This document shows, in pieces, positions 36,249 through 45,215 of a DNA stretch of 64,000 bases; position 1 is the first letter of the stretch; every line of letters starts with the position of its first letter. The notes below the pieces were generated by a model. It saw nothing but the letters and a program-made list of their open reading frames with translations. It searched no databases and was not told the DNA's origin. The stretch is from RUG11462 sp045649405. GTDB taxonomy: Bacteria > Bacillota > Clostridia > Oscillospirales > Acutalibacteraceae. The stretch is from assembly GCA_045649405.1 (NCBI GenBank), contig JAZRPW010000024.1, positions 1-64,000 on the forward strand, in the 5' to 3' direction. The translations under genes were made by a program, and so were the position numbers.

Positions 36249-38168
36249 CTAAACAATCCTTGAAAATCTCTTTTTAAATTCATATAACGACATTTCTGCA
36301 ACCACTGGTCTGCCATGTGGACAATATCTAATATTGCTATCATTCAACACAATATCAGCAAGTGCAGAAAGTTCGGTCGCAGAAGTTTTATTACCACCTT
36401 TAATAGCAGCTCTGCAAGCAACTGAATGATAAAGCCAATCCATAAACTCAGGAGAAAAATCAGTAAACTTATCATTAAGTTTTCCTGCAATTTCTTCGAT
36501 TAATTCTTTAACGTTTTCTTTATCAAGTTCCATTGGAATACTTCTAACAAGAATGGTTTTAAGACCAAAATCTTCAAGTTCAAATCCAAAACTGTTAATT
36601 TCGTCAATATTAGAAACAATTGCTTCATATTCATCAGCAGAAAGTTCAACTTGAACCGGCACAATTAACATTTGTGGGTTGTGCTCTGCATCTGCTTTTA
36701 ATTTTTCAAAAATAATTCTTTCATGCGCTGCATGCTTATCAATAATAAGCATTTTATCATCACATTCAACCAAAATATATGTATCAAAGGCTTCGCCAAT
36801 ATATTTGAATTTAACCTGTTCTTTTTCTTCTACAACTTCTTCGAGTTTTGGTTGTTCAACCTCTTTTGCCATTTCAACAGGCTCTTTTTGTTCTGTTTTA
36901 AATTCAAACTCAACAGTTGGTTCTGCAACTTTAAAAACACTTGTTGAAGCAATAAAACTTGGAGCTTCATGTTTGATTTCATCAACAACCGGCTTGGTGT
37001 AAAATTCATTTTTAACTGGTTTTGTTTCAAACTCTTTTCTAAACTCACTTGCGGTTGTTTTTTGGAAAAATTCTTGCTTTTTAACTTCAACTGATTTTTC
37101 CGGAATGTTGATTTTAATTTGCTCTGAAGCATTTTCTTCAACAAGTTGGTCAATGTTTGTTTTGAATGCAACACGTGAAACATCAACATCTAAAGCAGAC
37201 ATTACAGCATAATAAACTGCTCTAAAAATGCTTTGCTCGTTTGAAAAACGCACCTCAATTTTTGAAGGGTGTACATTGACATCAACAAAATTAGCATCAA
37301 CGCAAACATTTAAAACGCAACCTGGGAACATTCCAGTCATAATGCGGTTTTTATAGGCTTGCTCGAGCGCTGCAATGCCTGTTTTTGTACGAACATATCT
37401 GCCGTTAAGGAAGAAAAATTGCATTGTTCTATTCTTTTTAGCAGCAGTTGGCTTTGTAACAAAACCTTTAACACTAACTCCATCTAACTCATAATCAACT
37501 TCCAACAAAGAATTAGAAAACTCGCCACCAAAAATCGAAAAACAAGCAGATTTCAAATTTTTATCGCCAGGTGTGTTGATAACTTGCTTGCCATCTTTAA
37601 TAAGCTTAAATGAAATTTCTGGGTGTGAAAGTGCAATACGCTCAATAATGCCAACAACAACATTAGATTCTGTGTTGTCTTTTTTCAAAAACTTCATTCT
37701 CGCAGGTGTGTTATAAAATAAATCTTCAACAATAAATGTTGTACCCAAAGCACAACCAGATTCTTCAAAAGTTACTTCTTCCCCACCGTCTATTCTGTAA
37801 TGATAACCAAATTCATCATTTTCTGTACGAGTGATGAGAGTAACTCTTGAAACTGCACAAATTGAAGCAAGTGCTTCGCCACGAAAACCTAAAGTATAAA
37901 TTGCGTCAAGGTCAGCACCTGTTTTAATTTTGCTTGTTGCATGTCGTAAAAAAGCAGTAGGAATATCTGCCTTTTCAAATCCACAGCCATTATCGGTAAC
38001 ACGCATAAAAGTGCGGCCACCATTTTTAATTTCGACAGTAATGGCGTTTGCACCAGAATCTATGCTGTTTTCAACAAGTTCTTTTATGACAGCAGAAGGT
38101 CTGTCAACAACTTCCCCTGCCGCAATTAATTCCGAAACATTCTTCGGAAGCACATTAATTTTCGCCAT
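36249..38168 (-). CDS. mutL: DNA mismatch repair protein MutL
   Basis: GHKL ATPase and nicking endonuclease of mismatch repair. 639 residues. ATPase motifs ELVENSIDSGA, VTDNGCGF and TLGFRGEALASI; endonuclease motifs DKHAAHERIIFE and CPHGRPV near the C-terminus, so strand discrimination is of the endonuclease type rather than MutH-dependent. The linker of about 330-440 is Glu/Lys/Val-rich. It is separated from mutS by a 3.9-kb surface-protein gene with only 18 bp before mutL. Confidence 0.97.
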   Translation of the reverse strand: MAKINVLPKNVSELIAAGEVVDRPSAVIKELVENSIDSGANAITVEIKNGGRTFMRVTDNGCGFEKADIPTAFLRHATSKIKTGADLDAIYTLGFRGEALASICAVSRVTLITRTENDEFGYHYRIDGGEEVTFEESGCALGTTFIVEDLFYNTPARMKFLKKDNTESNVVVGIIERIALSHPEISFKLIKDGKQVINTPGDKNLKSACFSIFGGEFSNSLLEVDYELDGVSVKGFVTKPTAAKKNRTMQFFFLNGRYVRTKTGIAALEQAYKNRIMTGMFPGCVLNVCVDANFVDVNVHPSKIEVRFSNEQSIFRAVYYAVMSALDVDVSRVAFKTNIDQLVEENASEQIKINIPEKSVEVKKQEFFQKTTASEFRKEFETKPVKNEFYTKPVVDEIKHEAPSFIASTSVFKVAEPTVEFEFKTEQKEPVEMAKEVEQPKLEEVVEEKEQVKFKYIGEAFDTYILVECDDKMLIIDKHAAHERIIFEKLKADAEHNPQMLIVPVQVELSADEYEAIVSNIDEINSFGFELEDFGLKTILVRSIPMELDKENVKELIEEIAGKLNDKFTDFSPEFMDWLYHSVACRAAIKGGNKTSATELSALADIVLNDSNIRYCPHGRPVVAEMSLYEFKKRFSRIV

Positions 38169-38186
38169 TACTATCTACTCCTTTTA

Positions 38187-41100
38187 TTATTTTACTTTAA
38201 CTTTTTGTGTTTTGCTCCAAGCTGAATATGCTTTTTGTTTACCACTTTGCACAAAAGCTCTAATTTGCACTTGATAAGTACCTTTTTTGAGTTTTTTGAT
38301 TGCTTTTGTAGCATTTTTCTTTGTGGCAAAAGTCTTTGTAGTCCATTTGCCTTTTAGTTTATATCTAACTTGGAAACCGGTTGCGCCTGCAACCTTTGTA
38401 TATTTAACTTTGAATTGCTTTTTACCTTTAATGAGTTTAAATTTAGGCACATTCAAATTTAATTTTGAAATAACACTGCCTTGTGAAATTAATCCACCAC
38501 AATCACCACAAACCTTGTCGCCAGAATAACCAGTTGCAAAATAAGTTGCTGCTTTTGTGTCTTTTACCACAATCTTATTTGAATCGTGTGTGCAAACACT
38601 AGGCACATTTGCTGGTGGTTGGTTTGTGCTTGGTTGGTTTGTAGGTTGTTGATTAGTTGGTTGGTTTGTAGGTTGAGTACTTGGTTGAAGTTTTGCAATT
38701 TGAACTGATTCAATAACTGCGCCACAAACTGTACATTTTTTAACCTGTTGACCCTCTTGAGTTTCAGTAGCAGGAGTTACAACTTCCCAAACACTTGAAA
38801 CTGTGTGACCTTTTGCTACCACAACTTTTTGTTCAACCAAAACTGTGTTACAAACAGAACAATGCTTGCCTTCAGCAAGTCCAGTTGCAGTACATGTTGG
38901 AGCAACTGCTTTATCAACAACTTCGGTGTGACCGATTGCAGCAATACTGCTTGAATAACTATGTCCACAAGCACAAGTATTAAGTTGACTACCTTCTTGA
39001 GTGCATGTTGGTTTTTCAGTAATTTCTGCTGTATAAGAATGCACATGATTATAATTAATCATTGCAGTTGTTAAATAATTGTTACCAGTGCTAATAGCAA
39101 TTCTGTTCCACCAAACTGAGTTGCCATCATAATAAACATAAGCAAGCCATCTACAACCGCTAAAGGCTAACTCTTCAATTATTACAACTGTTTGTGGGAT
39201 TGTTACGCTTGTTATTACGCTACAATCTGCAAAAGCACCAGCTCCGATTTTTTCAACTCCATTTGGAATAATATAAAATGTTCTTGAATTGCCAATTGGG
39301 TATTGAATAAGCGTTGTCATTTCTTTATTAAACAACACGCCATTTTCTGAACAAAAGTTTTTGTTGTTGCTATCAACAGTTATATTGTTCAATGAACTAC
39401 ATCCTGCAAACGCAAGATAGCCAATGTTTGTTACACCACTACCAATTGATAAATCTACAAGTGATAAACAATTTAAAAATGCTTTGTCAGCAATAGCAGT
39501 TACAGTGTTTGGAATTGTGTAAGATGTTCTTGTGTTTCCAACAGGATACTGAATGAGCGTTGTTTTATCTTTATTAAACAATACACCGTCAACTGAACAA
39601 TAATATTCGTTTGCAGCATCAACTGAAATGCTTGTTAAACTTGAACAATAAGCAAAAGCAACATTTCCAATGTTTGTTACCGTTTTAGGAATACTTACAC
39701 TTGTTAAATAATTACAATTGTAAAACGCTTGACTTTCAATTGCAACAACTGTGTAAAGACCAATTTTTTCAGGAATAACCAATCTGCCAGTTACCGAATT
39801 ATCACAATAAGTAATGGTAGCAGTAAGATTATAAACTGAATAAGTCAAGCCACCACTTGTACCACCACTTTGAGTTGTGTAATTTGATGTAGAAGTACAT
39901 CTTGAACACTTGTACCAATAAGCCGTGGTGTTGTATTCAAAAACAGAATAATCGTGACCTAGTGCTGAATTGCCAATATCTCTTGTATGGGTTACATCGC
40001 ATCTTGAACACTTTGAAGTTTCTGTACCGTTTTTAAGACATGTTGCATCTTTATTTGAAATGTAATTTACAAAATTATGACCAAGAGCTGAATTGCTAAT
40101 ATCTCTTGTATGGGTTACATCGCACCTTGAACACTTTGAGGTTTCTGTCGCATCTTTAGTACAAGTTGCATTGTTATCAGAAATGTAATTTGCAAATTCG
40201 TGACCAAGTGCTGAATTGCTTATATCTCTTGTGTGAGTTTCATCACAACACTCACATTTTGAAGTTTCTGTACCATTTTCAAGACAAGTTGCATCTTTAT
40301 TTGATTTATAATTTATAAACTCATGCGCTTGATGATTGTCAGTTGCATCACATCTTGAACATTTGTACCAATGTTCGTTTTCATCATACTTCAAAACTGT
40401 GAAATCATGACCTAATGACTCTCCATATTTTTGACTACAAATCAAACAAATAGCTTTTTCTTCGCAAGTTGCAGTTCCACCAAAATGTTCTGTATAATTA
40501 TTGGTTTCATCACATCTTGAACATTTGTACCAATGCTCATTGCTATCATATTTCAAAACAGAATAATCATGGCCAAGTGCAGAATTTTGCTCTATTCTTG
40601 TATTAGTTTCATCACAAGCTTCACATTTTGCTGTTTCTGTGCCGTTTTCAAGACAAGTTGCATCTTTATTTGATTTATAATTTACAAATTCGTGGCCAAG
40701 AGCTGAATTTTGTTCTGTTCTTGTGTGAGTTTCATCACAACGCTCACATTTTGCTGTTTCTGTGCCGTTTTCAAGACAAGTTGCATCTTTATTTGATTTA
40801 TAATTTATAAACTCATGCGATTGATGATTATCAGTTTCATCGCACCTTGAACATTTGTACCAATGCTCGTTTTCATCATATTTTAAAACACCAAAATTAT
40901 GAATTAGTGTGTTATTAACACTATTATTTTGAAGATAATTTAAAGCATAACTATTGTTACAATTCACATTTACTACTAAATTCGAGCAATAAAGAAACGC
41001 AGAATCACCAATGCTTGTTACGCTATCTGGCATTGTTACACCTGTCAATGATTCGCACCAAGCAAACGCATCTTCACCAATACTTGTTACACTATCAGGG

Positions 41101-42116
41101 ATAGTTACACTTGTTAATGATTTGCAATAATAAAACGCATCATCACCAATACTTTTTACACTGTTACCTATTGTTACACTTGTTAATTTTGAGCAATAAT
41201 AAAATGCGTAATCTCCTATTGATTTAGTTCCACCAGGAATTATTAAATCTCCTTTTAATAATTCACCATTTAAATATAATTTTTTCGCATAATACAACGG
41301 ATTAGAAGAATAACTATCAAAATCAATTTCACACCAAGATTTGATATCTGTTATGTTTACACTTGTTAATGATGAGCAATTATAAAATGCATCTTCACCT
41401 ATACTTGTTACACTATCAGGGATTATTATGCTTGTTAATGATGTGCATCTATAAAATGCGTAATCTCCTATTGATTTAGTTCCACCAGAAATTATTAAAT
41501 CTCCTTTTAATAATTCACCATTTAAATATAATTCTTTCGCATAATACAACGGATTAGAAAAACAACTATCAAAATCAATTTCACACCAAGATTTGATATC
41601 TGTTATGTTTACACTTGTTAATGATGAGCAATAAAAAAACGCAGAACTACCAATACTTGTTACACTATTAGGGATTGTTATGCTTGTTAATGATTTGCAA
41701 TATCCAAACGCATCTTCACCTATGCTTGTTACACTATCAGGGATAGTTACACTTGTTAATGATTTGCATTCATAAAACGCATCATCACCAATACTTTTTA
41801 CACTGTTACCTATTGTTACACTTGTTAATTTTGAGCAATAATAAAACGCATAATCACCAATGCTTGTTACACTGTCTCCAATTGTTACAGTTTTAATATA
41901 ACTTCTATATGAATACCACGGAACAGAAAAAGACGAATAATCCTTCATATTACCTGAACCTGTAATTTCAAGCACGCCAGTTGAAGTGTCTAATGACCAA
42001 GTTAAATCATCGCCACAAGTACCTGAATAAGAAGCGGCGCTTGCTGGGATTGAAACAAATGTAAGTGTTGAAACAATCAACACAAAACACATTAAAATTG
42101 ACAAAAGCTTTTTCAT
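38187..42116 (-). CDS. BspA-like LRR surface protein with Cys/His repeats and basic C-terminal module, lying between mutS and mutL
   Basis: 1309 residues, no catalytic domain. Signal peptide about 1-28. First LRR_5 block 74-395 (repeats of the type SLTSVTIPDSVTSIGEDAF), containing an 84-residue tandem duplication. Residues 404-745 hold about seven units of 40-57 residues with paired CxxC motifs, such as CLENGTETAKCERCDETHTR followed by a GH. A second LRR block spans 765-1000, more Cys units 1022-1140, and a Gln/Pro/Thr/Asn linker 1143-1173. The end is the same Cys motif (C1203-x2-C1206) and Lys-rich module (1220-1309) as in the GH5 enzyme. BspA-like LRR proteins act in adhesion; that role is inferred. 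The ATG follows GGAG, 11 bp after mutS; no terminator or promoter is visible in either junction. Confidence 0.88.
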   Translation of the reverse strand: MKKLLSILMCFVLIVSTLTFVSIPASAASYSGTCGDDLTWSLDTSTGVLEITGSGNMKDYSSFSVPWYSYRSYIKTVTIGDSVTSIGDYAFYYCSKLTSVTIGNSVKSIGDDAFYECKSLTSVTIPDSVTSIGEDAFGYCKSLTSITIPNSVTSIGSSAFFYCSSLTSVNITDIKSWCEIDFDSCFSNPLYYAKELYLNGELLKGDLIISGGTKSIGDYAFYRCTSLTSIIIPDSVTSIGEDAFYNCSSLTSVNITDIKSWCEIDFDSYSSNPLYYAKKLYLNGELLKGDLIIPGGTKSIGDYAFYYCSKLTSVTIGNSVKSIGDDAFYYCKSLTSVTIPDSVTSIGEDAFAWCESLTGVTMPDSVTSIGDSAFLYCSNLVVNVNCNNSYALNYLQNNSVNNTLIHNFGVLKYDENEHWYKCSRCDETDNHQSHEFINYKSNKDATCLENGTETAKCERCDETHTRTEQNSALGHEFVNYKSNKDATCLENGTETAKCEACDETNTRIEQNSALGHDYSVLKYDSNEHWYKCSRCDETNNYTEHFGGTATCEEKAICLICSQKYGESLGHDFTVLKYDENEHWYKCSRCDATDNHQAHEFINYKSNKDATCLENGTETSKCECCDETHTRDISNSALGHEFANYISDNNATCTKDATETSKCSRCDVTHTRDISNSALGHNFVNYISNKDATCLKNGTETSKCSRCDVTHTRDIGNSALGHDYSVFEYNTTAYWYKCSRCTSTSNYTTQSGGTSGGLTYSVYNLTATITYCDNSVTGRLVIPEKIGLYTVVAIESQAFYNCNYLTSVSIPKTVTNIGNVAFAYCSSLTSISVDAANEYYCSVDGVLFNKDKTTLIQYPVGNTRTSYTIPNTVTAIADKAFLNCLSLVDLSIGSGVTNIGYLAFAGCSSLNNITVDSNNKNFCSENGVLFNKEMTTLIQYPIGNSRTFYIIPNGVEKIGAGAFADCSVITSVTIPQTVVIIEELAFSGCRWLAYVYYDGNSVWWNRIAISTGNNYLTTAMINYNHVHSYTAEITEKPTCTQEGSQLNTCACGHSYSSSIAAIGHTEVVDKAVAPTCTATGLAEGKHCSVCNTVLVEQKVVVAKGHTVSSVWEVVTPATETQEGQQVKKCTVCGAVIESVQIAKLQPSTQPTNQPTNQQPTNQPSTNQPPANVPSVCTHDSNKIVVKDTKAATYFATGYSGDKVCGDCGGLISQGSVISKLNLNVPKFKLIKGKKQFKVKYTKVAGATGFQVRYKLKGKWTTKTFATKKNATKAIKKLKKGTYQVQIRAFVQSGKQKAYSAWSKTQKVKVK
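41112..41615 (-). repeat. 252-bp tandem duplication inside the LRR gene
   Basis: Two units of 252 bp (84 codons) differ at few positions; both encode NITDIKSWCEIDFDS, then NPLYYAK and LYLNGELLKGDLII. Length in whole codons keeps the frame, pointing to a recent in-frame duplication. Confidence 0.85.
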
Positions 42117-42127
42117 AAATATTACTC

Positions 42128-44752
42128 CTAAATTTCTTTTGCTCTTTTTACAACTTCATCTAACTTTTGCATACACTCAATTGGGGTTAGAGTGTTAACA
42201 TCAAGCATTTTAATATCATCAACTAATGATGAGCTCATTGCAGTTGCAAAGTTATTTTGCTCTGCAACATACTCTTTTTTAATAATAACATTCTCCCCTG
42301 ATTCAAGGGTTAAAAGTATTTCTTTCGCACGGTTAACTACATTTTGTGGAACACCTGCAAGTTTAGCAACCTCGATACCGTAACTATCATCAGAGCCACC
42401 ACGCACAATTCTGCGTAAGAAGATGATGTCATCGCCTCGCTTTTTAGCAGCAATATTATAATTTTTAACGCCATCAATTTCTTCTTCAAGCGAAGTTAAC
42501 TCATGATAATGGGTTGCAAAAAGTGTTTTCGCACCAATTTTCTTTTTATCAGCAACATACTCAAGCACTGCACGAGCAATTGCCATACCATCATAGGTGG
42601 AAGTGCCACGGCCAATTTCATCAATAATGAGCAAACTGTTTTTGGTTGCATATTTCAAAATGTTTGCAACTTCGCTCATTTCAACCATAAATGTTGATTT
42701 ACCGCTTGCCAAATCATCAGAAGCACCAACACGAGTAAAAATTGCATCACAAATTGAAATTTTTGCACTTTTTGCAGGTACAAACGAGCCAATTTGCGCC
42801 ATAAGAGTGATAATTGCAGTTTGACGCATATATGTAGATTTACCAGCCATATTAGGACCAGTAATAATTGCACATCTATTATCTTTAATATCAAGTTTTG
42901 TGTCATTTGGCACAAAGGCAGTGTCAGACAACAATTCAACAACTGGGTGTCTGCCTTCACGAATGTCAATTTCTCCATCAACTGAAATTTGTGGGCAAAT
43001 GTAACTATTTTTATAAGCCACAACTGACAATGACCAAATTGCATCCAGTCTTGCAACTGCATCAGCAGTGCGTTTGATGCTTTCCATATATTTTGCAGCT
43101 TCATCACGAATTGCCACAAACAAATTATATTCAAGCGCAATTAACTTGTCTTGTGCGCCAATAATTCTGCTTTCTAATTGTTTTACTTCTTCAGTAACAT
43201 ATCGCTCGCTACTTGCCAAAGTTTGACGACGAATGTACTCTTCAGGTGGTACAAAATCTGCAGAATTAGGAATTTCAATATAATAACCAAACACACGGTT
43301 GTATTTGATTTTAAGTTTTTTAACGCCTGTTCGCTCACGTTCTCTTGCTTCAAGCTCACTGACAATGTATTTGCCACCTTTCATATCACTTGAAAGACGG
43401 TCAACCTCTTCATTAAAGCCTTCACGAATTATGCCACCTTCACGAACGGTAAGTGGTGGGTCATCAACAATTGCACTATCAATGAGTGTTGAAAGGTCTG
43501 TTAATTCATCAATATCATTAAAAATGTTTTGTAAAAATGCCGAATCCATATTACAAATTGTTGATTTGATTCTTGGCATTTTCTTTAATGTAAAACTAAG
43601 CGCATTTAATTCTCTTGCGTTTGCTGAGCCATAAAGCACCCTTGTCATAATACGCTCTAAGTCTTTAATTTCTTTTAAAGCATCACTTAATTCTTCACGA
43701 ATTTCGTGTTTTGACAAAAGTTCGCCAACTGCATTTTGTCTGCGTGAAATTTCTGCCGGAGACAAAAGCGGCAACTCAATCCAATTTCTAATAAGGCGCT
43801 TGCCCATTGGGGTTTTGGTGTTATCAAGCACCCACAAAAGTGAACCTTTTTTATCATTTGAACGCAATGTGCGTGTTAGCTCAAGATTGGTTCTTGATGA
43901 AATATCAAGACGCATATATTTATTCTCACTATAAAAATCAATGGTGTTAATTGCAGCCATATCATTCTTTTGAGTTCTAAACAAAAATCCAAGTGCTGCA
44001 CAAAGCGCATTTTTCGAAACAGATGTTTCTTCAATTCCAAGTGAAGCAAAACTCTCTGCTCTAAAATGATATAAAACCTGATCAGCAATAGTTTCATCAA
44101 CCAATTCACTATCAATTAAATCAATTCTGCAGCCGAGTTGTTTAACAACCAAATCATACAAAGAATTAAATCTCACACCTTCTTCGTTAATAAGCACTTC
44201 CTTAGGCGAAAAACGTGTGATATCATTAATAATTTCACTTTCAAGGCGTTTTGACTCAATTTCTGTTAAATGAAGTTTGCCTGTTGAAACGTCAGCAAAA
44301 CAAAGACCTGCTTTGTTGCCAGAAACATAAACAGTTGCAAGGTAATTGTTTACACCAGATTCAAGCATACTTTCTTCAGTAACTGTACCAGGTGTGATTA
44401 CTCTTATTACATCTCTTTTTACTAATTTCTTTGCTTTTGAAGGGTCTTCAACCTGTTCACAAATTGCAACACGATAACCTTTTTTTACAAGTCGCGCAAT
44501 ATAGCTTTCACTTGAGTGAAATGGAATACCGCACATATCTGCTTTTTCATCTTCGCCATTTGCACGCTTTGTTAAAACAAGGTCTAATTCTTCTGAAGCT
44601 ACCCTTGCATCGTTATAAAACATCTCATAAAAGTCGCCAAGTCTGAAAAACAAAATACTATCAAGATGTTGCTTTTTAATCTCAACATATTGCTTCATCA
44701 TCGGAGACATATTAGGAGTGATTTCAGGCAAAATATCAACTCTTTGAGCCAT
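42128..44752 (-). CDS. mutS: DNA mismatch repair protein MutS
   Basis: Mismatch recognition ATPase. 874 residues. N-terminal mismatch-binding motif FFRLGDFYEMF (F-x-E type), ABC ATPase with Walker A GPNMAGKSTYMRQ, Walker B LLIIDEIGRGTSTYDG and ATHYHELT. MutS1 length and layout. It follows the YlbF-family gene by 37 bp. Confidence 0.98.
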   Translation of the reverse strand: MAQRVDILPEITPNMSPMMKQYVEIKKQHLDSILFFRLGDFYEMFYNDARVASEELDLVLTKRANGEDEKADMCGIPFHSSESYIARLVKKGYRVAICEQVEDPSKAKKLVKRDVIRVITPGTVTEESMLESGVNNYLATVYVSGNKAGLCFADVSTGKLHLTEIESKRLESEIINDITRFSPKEVLINEEGVRFNSLYDLVVKQLGCRIDLIDSELVDETIADQVLYHFRAESFASLGIEETSVSKNALCAALGFLFRTQKNDMAAINTIDFYSENKYMRLDISSRTNLELTRTLRSNDKKGSLLWVLDNTKTPMGKRLIRNWIELPLLSPAEISRRQNAVGELLSKHEIREELSDALKEIKDLERIMTRVLYGSANARELNALSFTLKKMPRIKSTICNMDSAFLQNIFNDIDELTDLSTLIDSAIVDDPPLTVREGGIIREGFNEEVDRLSSDMKGGKYIVSELEARERERTGVKKLKIKYNRVFGYYIEIPNSADFVPPEEYIRRQTLASSERYVTEEVKQLESRIIGAQDKLIALEYNLFVAIRDEAAKYMESIKRTADAVARLDAIWSLSVVAYKNSYICPQISVDGEIDIREGRHPVVELLSDTAFVPNDTKLDIKDNRCAIITGPNMAGKSTYMRQTAIITLMAQIGSFVPAKSAKISICDAIFTRVGASDDLASGKSTFMVEMSEVANILKYATKNSLLIIDEIGRGTSTYDGMAIARAVLEYVADKKKIGAKTLFATHYHELTSLEEEIDGVKNYNIAAKKRGDDIIFLRRIVRGGSDDSYGIEVAKLAGVPQNVVNRAKEILLTLESGENVIIKKEYVAEQNNFATAMSSSLVDDIKMLDVNTLTPIECMQKLDEVVKRAKEI

Positions 44753-44789
44753 TGTTGTTTTACTTCCCTTTTACTAAATTTTTAAATAA

Positions 44790-45197
44790 TTAGTGGCAAC
44801 CACCACATGTTGAGCATGAACCTGTGCAAGAAGCATCAGGAATTTCAACAGTTTCAGGGTCTGCACCATCAATACACATTGAAATAATTAAATTAACTTT
44901 GTTTACAATTTCATCAAGTGCTACTTTTGCTTCATTGTAAGCAATCATAGACTCGTTTTGCATAATCTTTTTGTAACATTCTTGCAATTGGTCATTGTAC
45001 TCTGTCATCTTGTCTTCATCTTTTTCAGGGTTTGACATTGCAGTATTAATGTTCATTCTAATAAGATTAAATTCTCCAATTAAATCTTGAAGTTCTTTAT
45101 CATCATCATTTTTTTGTTTTGCAGCAGCATATGCTTTATATAATTCGTGTTCTTGAATTGCTGCTCCGAGTTTTTTTGCTACATCTAAAATTTCCAT
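44790..45197 (-). CDS. YlbF/YmcA (Ric) family protein with C-terminal cysteine cluster
   Basis: Small helical protein related to the Bacillus RicA/RicF subunits, whose complex binds iron-sulfur clusters and affects RNA processing, competence and biofilm formation. 135 residues: helical domain with KLGAAIQEHELYKAYAAAK and LIGEFNLIRMNINTAM, then a C-terminal tail CTGSCSTCGGCH with four Cys and a His. A further Cys lies in IISMCIDGAD. In Bacillus ymcA is the neighbour of miaB (ymcB), and the same pairing is seen here. The tail could hold a metal or cluster; that is inferred. Confidence 0.85.
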   Translation of the reverse strand: MEILDVAKKLGAAIQEHELYKAYAAAKQKNDDDKELQDLIGEFNLIRMNINTAMSNPEKDEDKMTEYNDQLQECYKKIMQNESMIAYNEAKVALDEIVNKVNLIISMCIDGADPETVEIPDASCTGSCSTCGGCH

Positions 45198-45215
45198 TGT
45201 TAAAATCCTTTCAAA

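Noticed and set aside
36248..36343. Longer miaA frame starting inside mutL
   Set aside because: The ATG at 36247 has a ribosome site and begins just before the P-loop as in other MiaA proteins.
41112..41848. Direct repeats considered as a CRISPR array
   Set aside because: Repeats are in frame, encode LRR units, have no unique spacers of constant length, and no cas genes are present.
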